DNA of 7,077 nt from Thermoprotei archaeon (GCA_003661865.1 QMWY01000052.1:1-7077), one strand, 5' to 3'; positions 1 through 5,980 are shown, numbered from the stretch's first letter. Numbers and translations: made by a program. The notes: generated by a model from the sequence alone, not told the origin.

Positions 1-1036
1 GCACATGTATGTCGCCGCGTATGCGGGTGCCATCGGGCAAGACCTTGGGCACTCCACCAAAGAGGAGGAGCGCTATTGCCTCCTTAACGTCCCACAGACC
101 GTAGATCGCCGGCGCAATCGACGCGATTATCCTCCTCCTTATCAAGGGGTCTCGAGCGAGCTCCCTTATCTTCCTCTCATCCTCCTCGGAAATCTCGATC
201 TCCTCCAGCATCCTCTGTGAAACAACTATGTTATTCACATCGATGAACATATCGAAGATCGTGCGCGCCCTTCTCGAGGTTTGAGGAGTCCTTATCCTTA
301 GGACGCCTATGATCGTTGCCCTATCTCCGGGGCGGGCAACGTCGACGAGCGAGCCCATTACATCGGCCTCTATAGAGCGCGGTAGCTGACCCGAAGGAAC
401 CTCTTCCGGCCTCTCTTGTATCACAAGCCTCTGAAAGTCTACATACACCGATTTCTCCTCAACAAGCCTAAAGCTGCCACCCTTGCCGCAATATGGGCAG
501 ACAGTGGGCTTCTCTATGTACTCACCTTTGACCTCCACCTGAAACTCTGCACCGCACGCATCATGTACGAAGGTAGCCCTTACCAAGCGCTGCCTAGGCG
601 GTGATGCCCTTACAATGATGCCTTCAACCGCGATCAGCTTGCCTACATGGCTGCTCCGGAGCTCCCTTATCTTAACCACATTCGGTACGTTCGTAAACCT
701 AGGGACAAACCTCTCATGCTTCTCCACATACTGCGGGTACTCAAGCTCAACAACCTTCCTAATAGCCTCCGAGAATAGGGGGAGGAACTCGTCAGGCCTG
801 TTCAGCACCATGCTTGCTATATTCTCATCGAACCGCAGTAGGTCGTTGAAGTCCACTACTATGTACTCCCGCCCCTCGATAATCATCTCGCGAATAGCAT
901 CGCGGTACTTGTAGTTCCCTTTTTCAGGGTCCTTGAAGTATTTTAAGAAATCTGTTAGCGCCTCAACAATATCCTCGTACTCCTCTGCCCCACCAACACC
1001 CCTTTCCTCAGATGCCATAGCGGCGCTGCCGGCCAT
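1..1036 (-). CDS. mcm: MCM replicative helicase, N-terminal 345 residues (runs off the left edge)
   Basis: The replicative DNA helicase; as a hexamer it unwinds duplex DNA at the fork. The visible part is the N-terminal region: a helical A domain (about 17-110), an OB fold with a zinc site formed by H158, C161, C180 and C183, and the family block ERPEEVPSGQLPR (208-220). An N-terminal hairpin with DNA-contacting basic residues follows (R247, R249, R255, R256, R258), then the linker into the AAA+ domain (IAPAIYG, FGGVPK, GTRIRGDIHV). The window ends just before the expected Walker A, so the ATPase core and C-terminal winged helix are not visible. The ATG at 1036 lies 3 nt after the gins23 stop and 6 nt after GGAGGTG, so I prefer it; an in-frame ATG at 1018 is the alternative. 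Family assignment is certain and co-transcription with gins23 is very likely. Confidence 0.97.
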   Translation of the reverse strand, partial: MAGSAAMASEERGVGGAEEYEDIVEALTDFLKYFKDPEKGNYKYRDAIREMIIEGREYIVVDFNDLLRFDENIASMVLNRPDEFLPLFSEAIRKVVELEYPQYVEKHERFVPRFTNVPNVVKIRELRSSHVGKLIAVEGIIVRASPPRQRLVRATFVHDACGAEFQVEVKGEYIEKPTVCPYCGKGGSFRLVEEKSVYVDFQRLVIQERPEEVPSGQLPRSIEADVMGSLVDVARPGDRATIIGVLRIRTPQTSRRARTIFDMFIDVNNIVVSQRMLEEIEISEEDERKIRELARDPLIRRRIIASIAPAIYGLWDVKEAIALLLFGGVPKVLPDGTRIRGDIHV

Positions 1037-1039
1037 ACC

Positions 1040-1582
1040 TCACACCTCCAAGCCTAGGTATTTCGCCCATTCCTTCAAGCTATGCTCAAGGACTCTCGCT
1101 AGAAGCCTCTCTTCATTACTCAAGCTCTTCTCAACCGATTGTAGATGGCCCAGGACGGTGCTCATTATTATCTTATTCAGCCTTACCCGGTATAAGTCGT
1201 GAAGATCTCGACGCGCCTTCTCTACCACTGTGAGAGCTGCTACATCAAACCTCTTCCTACCCTCCTCCTCAAGCTCCTTCAACCACCTCTTAGCTCTGAT
1301 ATAGAAGAACTCATCTAGCTTAACGAGCGTTTCACCTTGCTGCATCTGGATGAACTTAACCCTACGAAGCTCACCCTCCTTAACACCTGGTTCGCGGATC
1401 TCTACAACTCCCTCCTTCTCAAGTTCTATAGCGAGCCACAGCGGTAGCCTAACCTCCGTACCCCTAACGAGCTCTTCTTCAATCACAGGTACCCTACCCA
1501 CACTCTTCATAACAGCAACACTTACGGGCTTCATGAGGTACGCTAGCTCAAGCAGCCGAAGCCCTACACCTATGTTGTACAC
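1040..1582 (-). CDS. gins23: GINS complex subunit Gins23 (PSF2/PSF3-like)
   Basis: GINS subunit that joins Gins51 and, with Cdc45/RecJ-like protein, activates MCM as the archaeal CMG helicase. The 180-residue product has the B-A domain order of the PSF2/PSF3 type. A small beta-rich B domain (about 27-62) contains TEVRLPLWLAIELEKEG, which matches the eukaryotic PSF2 signature EVPLWLAINLK as I recall it. An all-helical A domain (about 80-177) follows, with conserved DLHDLYRVRLNKI near 126-138. Position directly upstream of mcm matches the gins23-mcm pairing known in Sulfolobus. The start used is GTG at 1582, about 5 nt after the start site predicted by a weak TATA-like element. ATG codons at residues 17 and 25 would give a shorter N-terminus closer to other archaeal Gins23 proteins, so the start is uncertain. 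Confidence 0.9.
   Translation of the reverse strand: MYNIGVGLRLLELAYLMKPVSVAVMKSVGRVPVIEEELVRGTEVRLPLWLAIELEKEGVVEIREPGVKEGELRRVKFIQMQQGETLVKLDEFFYIRAKRWLKELEEEGRKRFDVAALTVVEKARRDLHDLYRVRLNKIIMSTVLGHLQSVEKSLSNEERLLARVLEHSLKEWAKYLGLEV
1043..1049 (-). promoter_or_regulatory. Shine-Dalgarno site of mcm inside the gins23 3' end
   Basis: GGAGGTG on the minus strand lies inside the last codons of gins23 and ends 6 nt before the mcm ATG at 1036. It is a near-perfect complement to the archaeal 16S 3' tail. It supports the 1036 start over the 1018 one and suggests translation coupled to gins23. Confidence 0.75.
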
Positions 1583-1608
1583 CCTACCTACCCGGCTAGT
1601 GATCTGTA

Positions 1609-1616
1609 GCGTAAAT
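1609..1616 (-). promoter_or_regulatory. Possible TATA element of gins23-mcm
   Basis: AATTTACG on the minus strand is TATA-like and lies so that transcription would begin near 1587, a few nt before the GTG at 1582; this would give a nearly leaderless mRNA. The match to the TATA consensus is weak. A better TATA (TCTATAAG, around 1675-1683) lies further upstream and would leave a leader of about 70 nt. Confidence 0.3.
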
Positions 1617-1640
1617 TGGGTCTACAAACCTTCTCCCGCC

Positions 1641-1659
1641 CCACCGAAAGTGAGGGGTT
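1641..1659 (+). promoter_or_regulatory. ORB-like (origin recognition box) candidate
   Basis: CCACCGAAAGTGAGGGGTT lies between divergent gins23 and rfcS. It resembles the archaeal Orc1/Cdc6 ORB as I recall it (CCACAGGAAACGGAGGGGT type). It keeps the CCAC half, the GAAA core and the AGGGGT G-string, but lacks one base in the dyad and differs at two others. It is a single copy, whereas true origins usually carry several. It could also be read as a short imperfect hairpin (CCCCAC/GTGAGGGG). The placement among replication genes makes it suggestive only. Confidence 0.25.
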
Positions 1660-1673
1660 GCAGCTGTCGAATA

Positions 1674-1699
1674 CCTTATAGAGCTAGCGGTGCATATAT
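1674..1699 (+). promoter_or_regulatory. Promoter of the rfcS-rfcL operon (two TATA candidates)
   Basis: Two TATA-like elements precede rfcS: CTTATAGA (about 1674-1681) and ATATAT (1694-1699). The second is centred about 22-23 bp before the ATG at 1719, predicting initiation at or within a few bases of the start codon, as in the leaderless mRNAs common in crenarchaea. The first would give a leader of roughly 15 nt. Confidence 0.5.
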
Positions 1700-1718
1700 C
1701 AACAACGGGCATGGGGGT

Positions 1719-2714
1719 ATGAGTAGCGCGGCAACAGCTTTTGAAGAGATTTTATGGGCTGAGAAGTACAGACCACGATCCCTCAAAGACATGGTGAACC
1801 AGGAGGAGATCGTGAGCAGACTTATGAAGTTCGTGAAAGAGCGGAACATGCCGCACCTCCTATTCGCAGGTCCTCCAGGAACAGGAAAAACAACCGCAGC
1901 ACTAGCGCTCTCCTACGACCTCTACGGTGATGAGTGGAGGAAGTATGTGCTAGAGCTCAACGCAAGTGATGAAAGAGGCATCTCCGTTATAAGAACCAAG
2001 GTTAAGGAATTCGCCCGTAGCAAGCTTCCGGGACACATACCGTTCAAGATCGTGCTTCTCGACGAGGCAGACAACATGACTGCCGATGCGCAGCAGGCCC
2101 TGAGAAGGCTCATGGAGATGTACGCCGAGAATACACGGTTCATACTGATAGCGAACTACCCGAGCAAGATCATCGAGCCTATCCAGTCCCGCTGCGCAGT
2201 ATTCCGCTTCACACCCCTGCGCAAGGAGGATGTGATCGCCAGGCTTAAATGGATATGCTCCCAGGAGAACTGCGAGTATGAAGAGGATGCTCTTGAGGTC
2301 ATCTACGAGATCAGCGGAGGCGATATGAGAAGGGCCATAAACATACTGCAGGCCGCCGCCGCCCTAGGCAAGGTTACGGTGAGTAGCGTATACAAGGTTG
2401 TCGGGCTTGCCCATCCCCGCGAGGTTAGGGAGATAATAAGACTCGCGCTGATGGGCAAATTCATAGAGGCTAGGGAGAAGCTCAGGAACTTAATGGTTAA
2501 CTATGGCCTCTCGGGTACAGACATACTAAAACAGATGCATAGGGAGATCTTCTCCGCAGACCTACCGCTGCCAGAGGAGCTCAGGGTGCTGATAGCTGAT
2601 TACATAGGCGAGGTGCAGTTCAGGGTCGTTGAAGGCGCAGACGACGAGATCCAGCTAAGTGCGTTACTAGCGAGGCTCGCGCTCCTCGGTAAGAGGTACA
2701 ACTTAAAGCTCTAG
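1719..2714 (+). CDS. rfcS: Replication factor C small subunit (clamp loader)
   Basis: AAA+ subunit of the clamp loader; four copies combine with one RFC-L to open PCNA and load it on primed DNA. The 331-residue product is of typical length. It has the RFC box EKYRPRSL (15-22), Walker A GPPGTGKT (51-58), NASDERG (81-87), Walker B LLDEAD (113-118), sensor-1 N146, the SRC arginine-finger motif (157-159) and sensor-2 GGDMRRAIN (200-208), followed by the helical collar domain. All catalytic residues are present and there is no intein, although archaeal RFC-S Walker A is a known intein site. The reading frame is open upstream to 1350, but that part is antisense to gins23; homology begins at the ATG at 1719. 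rfcL follows after 17 nt. Confidence 0.98.
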   Translation: MSSAATAFEEILWAEKYRPRSLKDMVNQEEIVSRLMKFVKERNMPHLLFAGPPGTGKTTAALALSYDLYGDEWRKYVLELNASDERGISVIRTKVKEFARSKLPGHIPFKIVLLDEADNMTADAQQALRRLMEMYAENTRFILIANYPSKIIEPIQSRCAVFRFTPLRKEDVIARLKWICSQENCEYEEDALEVIYEISGGDMRRAINILQAAAALGKVTVSSVYKVVGLAHPREVREIIRLALMGKFIEAREKLRNLMVNYGLSGTDILKQMHREIFSADLPLPEELRVLIADYIGEVQFRVVEGADDEIQLSALLARLALLGKRYNLKL

Positions 2715-2731
2715 AGCAGGCTAGGTAAACC

Positions 2732-4198
2732 ATGGCTGCTGAAGAGAGACGGGTCCCCTGGGTTATCAAGTACAGGCCCAAGCGCATAGCAGACGTTGTA
2801 AACCAGGACGACGCCAAGTCGAAATTCGTTTCCTGGCTCAAGAGCTGGCCCAATGTGAGGAAGAGAGCTGCGCTTCTCTACGGTCCTCCTGGCTGCGGAA
2901 AGACTAGCCTTGTCGAAGCAGCAGCTAATGAGCTGGGTTACGACGTGCTTGAGATGAACGCCAGCGACTTCCGCAGAGCCAGCGACATAGAGCGTATAGC
3001 GATGCGCGCCGCCCGTGCCTCTACTCTTTTCGGCAGGAAGCGCGGAAGGATCATACTGCTTGATGAGGTCGACGGCATCTCGGGTAGAGAGGATGCAGGG
3101 GGCTTAGAGGCCCTTCTGAGACTTATAAGAGTTGCGGAGAACCCGGTGGTCATGACTGCTAACGACCCCTGGAATCCCAACCTGAGGCCCTTGCGAGACG
3201 TATCAGAACTGATAGAGTTTAAGAGGCTCAGCAAGAGGGATGTGATAAAGGTTCTTAAGAGGATCTGTACTGCCGAGAAGATCGAGTGCGAGAATGACGC
3301 CCTGAACTTCATAGCTGAGCGGGCAGAGGGTGATCTACGCGGCGCCATAAACGATCTGGAGGCTCTAGCCGAGGGCTTTGGGAGGGTCACCCTAGAGCAC
3401 GCACGGGCTCTGCTGAGACCTAGGGACCGAGAGCACAACCCCTTCGAAACCTTGAGAAACATATTCATGGCAAAGTACGGCTGGCAGGCCAAGATGGCGC
3501 TCTCACAGTCTCAGCTGGATTACGAGCAGGCAAAGCTATGGATCCATGAGAACCTGCCCCACCAGTACAGCGATCCCGAGGACCTGTGGCGGGCATACGA
3601 AGCGCTTAGCAAGGCAGACGTCTACCTCGGGCGTATAGTAAGGAGCGGCGACTGGGATCTGCTGGCCTACGCCATAGACCTCATGACAGCCGGCGTAGCT
3701 ATGGCGGCGCAGAACAACCCCAGAGACAAGTACCGGTGGACCAAGTACAACTTTCCTCAGAAGCTCCTATTAATGGCACGGACGCGTAAGGCGCGAGCCA
3801 TAAGGGACGATCTAGCTTCGATAGTGGCGTCTCACCTACACATCTCAACCGCGGTGGCAAAGAATGAGGTAATACCATTACTCAAGACAATATTTACAGC
3901 CAACCCGAAGTACGCTGCTCGACTAGTGCTTGGGCTTAGTTTAAGCGAGAAGATGGTTGAGTACCTAGCAGGTCCCAACAAGAGCCTCGTGATGAGGTAT
4001 GTAGAGGAGCTTAAAAGGCTTAAGGAGGAGCAGGCAAAGGTTAGCCGAGCAGCCGCCGCCACGGCTGCTGAGGGAGCTAAAGAGGTAGGAGCCGCCGCAG
4101 CGTCAGGTGCTAAGGTAAGGGAGGGCGTGGATAGATCTGCTAAGAAGAGACGCCAGAGAAGAGGGGGAGACCTGCTGTCATACCTGTCTAAAAAGTGA
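2732..4198 (+). CDS. rfcL: Replication factor C large subunit (clamp loader)
   Basis: Large clamp-loader subunit, which completes the pentamer with RFC-S and contacts PCNA. The 488-residue product shows the RFC box IKYRPKRIADVV (12-23), Walker A GPPGCGKT (51-58), Walker B LLDEVD (109-114), sensor-1 N144 in TANDPWNP and sensor-2 EGDLRGAIN (199-207). It lacks the SRC motif, as expected for the large subunit. A helical collar follows, then a low-complexity Ala-rich and basic linker (about 437-477), and a C-terminal tail GGDLLSYLSKK (478-488). The tail looks like a PCNA-interacting (PIP) box that keeps the hydrophobic and aromatic positions (L481, Y484, L485) but lacks the Gln. The ATG at 2732 follows rfcS by 17 nt with a weak AGGT upstream. 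The last 21 bp overlap the convergent winged-helix gene. Confidence 0.97.
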   Translation: MAAEERRVPWVIKYRPKRIADVVNQDDAKSKFVSWLKSWPNVRKRAALLYGPPGCGKTSLVEAAANELGYDVLEMNASDFRRASDIERIAMRAARASTLFGRKRGRIILLDEVDGISGREDAGGLEALLRLIRVAENPVVMTANDPWNPNLRPLRDVSELIEFKRLSKRDVIKVLKRICTAEKIECENDALNFIAERAEGDLRGAINDLEALAEGFGRVTLEHARALLRPRDREHNPFETLRNIFMAKYGWQAKMALSQSQLDYEQAKLWIHENLPHQYSDPEDLWRAYEALSKADVYLGRIVRSGDWDLLAYAIDLMTAGVAMAAQNNPRDKYRWTKYNFPQKLLLMARTRKARAIRDDLASIVASHLHISTAVAKNEVIPLLKTIFTANPKYAARLVLGLSLSEKMVEYLAGPNKSLVMRYVEELKRLKEEQAKVSRAAAATAAEGAKEVGAAAASGAKVREGVDRSAKKRRQRRGGDLLSYLSKK

Positions 4199-4498
4199 GC
4201 CTTCCTCCCCCTCACTTCCACTCTCACTAACCTTTAGCCTACCGTCTATGGCTTTTACGAGGTCGTATAGCGCGGGTATCGTGTAGTGCCTCCAGTTAAG
4301 TACTACAACGCGAAGCCTAGCGATCCGGTAGACCTTAACAATACCCGCATTCTCCATATCCCTCAAACACTTCCTCAGCACTGTGTAGTTGAGTCCTGTG
4401 GCATGGAGTAAGTGAGATATATTGACCTCATTTTCCCTCACCAGAACTCTGATGATCTTCCAGAAACATGGTCTGGTTAGCAGGGACCACTCCAGCAT
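4178..4498 (-). CDS. Small winged-helix DNA-binding protein downstream of orc1/cdc6
   Basis: I do not recognise a named family. The 106-residue product contains one winged helix-turn-helix: a helix around 11-23, an HTH with the stretch NISHLLHATGLNYTVLRKCLRDMENAGIV (26-54), then a wing of two strands (VKVYRIA, RLRVVVLN; about 54-68). A further helix (75-87) and an acidic, probably disordered tail ESGSEGEEG (92-100) follow. This resembles ArsR/MarR-type archaeal regulators, and DNA binding is the only function I infer. It lies 51 nt after orc1/cdc6 on the same strand and in the same frame, separated by one TGA. Its 3' end overlaps rfcL convergently by 21 bp. A TTG at 4504 is an alternative start that fits leaderless initiation from the TATA-like element near 4532-4537. 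Confidence 0.75.
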   Translation of the reverse strand: MLEWSLLTRPCFWKIIRVLVRENEVNISHLLHATGLNYTVLRKCLRDMENAGIVKVYRIARLRVVVLNWRHYTIPALYDLVKAIDGRLKVSESGSEGEEGSLFRQV

Positions 4499-4527
4499 CT
4501 CCAAAACGCTTCCCCACCCATTAAGAG

Positions 4528-4540
4528 CGTTAATAAAGCG
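4528..4540 (-). promoter_or_regulatory. Possible internal promoter of the winged-helix gene
   Basis: CGCTTTATTAACG on the minus strand contains a TATA-like TTTATT centred near 4534. It predicts initiation near 4508, immediately before the TTG (4504) and ATG (4498) start candidates. The small gene may therefore be transcribed separately as well as by read-through from orc1/cdc6. Confidence 0.35.
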
Positions 4541-4549
4541 TCCACATAA

Positions 4550-5779
4550 TCACCTGATCTTGAGCTGCCTATCTATGATCTCGTTTATCTGCTTCTCAAG
4601 AGCGTCTAAGGGCGCTATTATCGATATCAGTGTTGTTCGCCCCCTAAAGCCCTTGCCTGACACCCTCGCCTCTATAACGCCCATCTTCTTGAGGTTGTTT
4701 ACATATTCATAGACCTGCGTATGTTTACGAGGCTCCTCGCCTATGAGCTGGCACAGCTCACGGTACTCCTCCTCTACCTCCCCTATCTTTACATAGGGTT
4801 CACCCCTCCTCTTGAGGAGCGATACCGCTGCCTTCAGCACGAGTAGTTCGTGGAGCTGGAGGTAGGGCAGGATCTCGGCAATCCTAACGATATCTGGCTG
4901 GACATGGCTCAGCGCCTTACGAACGTGGGCTATCGTGACCTTGTGCGCCCCTTCATGATCGGCGGCCTCACCTGCTAAGAGAAGAGCCTCTATCGCCGCC
5001 CTAGCGTTACCCTCGCCACCCCTATCAACCCCCTCGACATCGGCTATGTACCTAAGCACATCGTCATCGACAGTACCTTCGTGGAACGCCCTACGCCTCC
5101 TACTGTCGAGTATGTCGAATAGCTCGTTAGAACGGTACTTCTCAAATACGACAACGTGCTTCAGCATGTAGCTCTCGGTAGCGGGGTCAAGCCTGTGGAT
5201 ACTGGCTATGTCCCTAGCTATGAATATGAAGCTAAGCCTCTTCCTAAGCTCTTGGTACTCATCGTAAAGCCTAACTATGAAGTACACAGCGTCGTTGCCT
5301 GCGACGTCTATGAAGTAGTCGAACTCGTCGAGTGTAACAATAGCGTAGATGTTCCGCCTTTCTAGGTAGTTCAGAAGCGCCAGCATTATCTCGCGAGGAG
5401 AGAGGCCGCGCAGAGGTATAGGAGCGCCGATCTGCCTTGCAAGCTCGCAAACCACCTCGTAAAGGGTTCTATCCCTATGACAGTTTATATGAACGTACCT
5501 AAGGTCTACCCCTCTCTCGCGCGCAAGCCTCCTCATCTCACGTCCGAAGACCCGTGCAGTTACCGTCTTCCCCGTACCTATACCCCCTACCAGTAGAGCA
5601 CGCTGGCTTACAGCCCCTGGGTTTAGGAGCATGTACTTGAATATCTCGCCCAGCTGCCTTAACTGGTTCTCCCTATGGGGCAGCTCCTCAGGTACGTATT
5701 CGGGGTACAGCACCTCTCTATTCTTGAACACCGATGTCCTGCGGATAACACTTTCGAGCACGTCACGAGCAGTGTTCAC
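4550..5779 (-). CDS. Orc1/Cdc6 origin-binding AAA+ protein (ORC2-type paralogue)
   Basis: Replication initiator that binds origin DNA and helps load MCM. Numbering is from GTG 5779 (409 residues). It shows Walker A GGIGTGKT (65-72), Walker B TLDEFD (149-154), a sensor-2 region GGEGNARAAI with R260, and a C-terminal winged helix (about 305-409) with wing SGKGFRGRTTL (374-384). The GVDRGGEGNAR and GKGFRGRTTL blocks recall Aeropyrum ORC2 more than Orc1-1; that comparison is from memory. The sensor-1 stretch reads FIFIARD, with Arg189 where most family members have SND. The start is GTG 5779, preceded at 5 nt by GGTGA. The longest reading begins at ATG 5809, but that lies only 8 bp from the TATATA box, so a transcript from that promoter would begin downstream of it. 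A winged-helix gene follows. Confidence 0.93.
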   Translation of the reverse strand: MNTARDVLESVIRRTSVFKNREVLYPEYVPEELPHRENQLRQLGEIFKYMLLNPGAVSQRALLVGGIGTGKTVTARVFGREMRRLARERGVDLRYVHINCHRDRTLYEVVCELARQIGAPIPLRGLSPREIMLALLNYLERRNIYAIVTLDEFDYFIDVAGNDAVYFIVRLYDEYQELRKRLSFIFIARDIASIHRLDPATESYMLKHVVVFEKYRSNELFDILDSRRRRAFHEGTVDDDVLRYIADVEGVDRGGEGNARAAIEALLLAGEAADHEGAHKVTIAHVRKALSHVQPDIVRIAEILPYLQLHELLVLKAAVSLLKRRGEPYVKIGEVEEEYRELCQLIGEEPRKHTQVYEYVNNLKKMGVIEARVSGKGFRGRTTLISIIAPLDALEKQINEIIDRQLKIR

Positions 5780-5784
5780 CAGAT

Positions 5785-5789
5785 TCACC
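5785..5789 (-). promoter_or_regulatory. Ribosome-binding site deciding the orc1/cdc6 start
   Basis: GGTGA on the minus strand lies 5 nt before GTG 5779, the same arrangement as in psmA (GGTGA, 6 nt, GTG). With the TATATA box at 5818-5823 predicting initiation near 5795, it supports a start at 5779 with a leader of about 16 nt rather than ATG 5809. Confidence 0.5.
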
Positions 5790-5817
5790 CGACCTAGTAC
5801 TAACACCATCGGGAAAG

Positions 5818-5823
5818 TATATA
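5818..5823. promoter_or_regulatory. Symmetric TATA box shared by orc1/cdc6 and the guide RNA
   Basis: TATATA reads the same on both strands. On the minus strand it follows an A-rich BRE-like CGAAAATTC and predicts initiation near 5795 for orc1/cdc6. On the plus strand it follows GGGAAAG and predicts initiation near 5846, about 10 nt before the C/D RNA terminal stem. It may drive both directions. The assignment to orc1/cdc6 is stronger than that to the RNA. Confidence 0.55.
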
Positions 5824-5856
5824 GAATTTTCGTAAGCCCTCACCAGAACTACTCTT

Positions 5857-5923
5857 GGGGGATGACGAGTCTCCCGGCTAAAGCTGCTGGCAACGTGATG
5901 ATAAGGACTACCCGCTGACCCCC
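5857..5923 (+). ncRNA. C/D box guide sRNA predicted to target 16S rRNA
   Basis: Guide RNA for 2'-O-methylation by the L7Ae-Nop5-fibrillarin complex. The terminal stem is GGGGG (5857-5861) with CCCCC (5919-5923). Box C is ATGACGA (5862-5868), one mismatch from RUGAUGA; box C' is a perfect GTGATGA (5895-5901); box D is CTGA (5915-5918). Box D' is degenerate, either CTGC (5884-5887) or CTGG (5887-5890). The D guide AGGACTACCCG (5904-5914) is complementary to CGGGUAGUCCU, the conserved 16S segment around E. coli 797-807 that is also the site of universal 806R-type primers. By the N+5 rule, A5910 directs methylation of the U near E. coli position 801. The D' guide (within 5869-5886) has a target I cannot name. 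It lies in the orc1/cdc6-psmA intergenic region and may also be carried in a longer psmA transcript. Confidence 0.87.
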
Positions 5924-5937
5924 TCCCTAAGCTAAGA

Positions 5938-5946
5938 GATTTTAGA
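5938..5946 (+). promoter_or_regulatory. Possible TATA element of psmA
   Basis: GATTTTAGA is TATA-like and centred about 39 bp before the GTG at 5981. It predicts initiation near 5968 and a leader of about 13 nt that would just include the GGTGA ribosome-binding site. It lies downstream of the guide RNA, so psmA need not depend on the upstream TATATA. Confidence 0.45.
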
Positions 5947-5969
5947 GCCTTCTAGGACAAGACTACAGC

Positions 5970-5974
5970 GGTGA
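5970..5974 (+). promoter_or_regulatory. Ribosome-binding site of psmA
   Basis: GGTGA lies 6 nt before GTG 5981. It favours this GTG over the TTG just before it (5978) and the ATG at 6002. Confidence 0.55.
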
Positions 5975-5980
5975 ACCTTG

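Noticed and set aside
1350..1718. Open frame extending rfcS upstream by 123 codons
   Set aside because: It is antisense to gins23 and of low-complexity Ser/Thr composition; RFC-S homology begins at 1719.
1869..1892. Intein at the RFC-S Walker A site
   Set aside because: Known insertion site in some archaea, but GPPGTGKT is uninterrupted here, as is GPPGCGKT in rfcL.
1927..1972. Two GTGATGA boxes in rfcS resembling C and C' boxes
   Set aside because: They encode part of the conserved RFC protein (GDEW, SDERG); no properly placed box D or terminal stem follows.
2938..3492. 184-codon open frame antisense to rfcL
   Set aside because: Ser/Arg/Leu-rich shadow of the rfcL codons with no recognisable domain.
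4201..4222. CCCCTCACTTCCACT, loosely like an inverted ORB
   Set aside because: It lies inside the acidic-tail codons of the winged-helix gene and lacks the dyad; match is poor.
3832..4227. 131-codon open frame antisense to the rfcL 3' end
   Set aside because: Ala/Ser-rich shadow of the low-complexity linker; no domain.
5631..5918. 95-codon plus-strand open frame over the orc1/cdc6 5' end and intergenic region
   Set aside because: Shadow of orc1/cdc6; its end covers the C/D RNA, which explains the conserved-looking sequence better.
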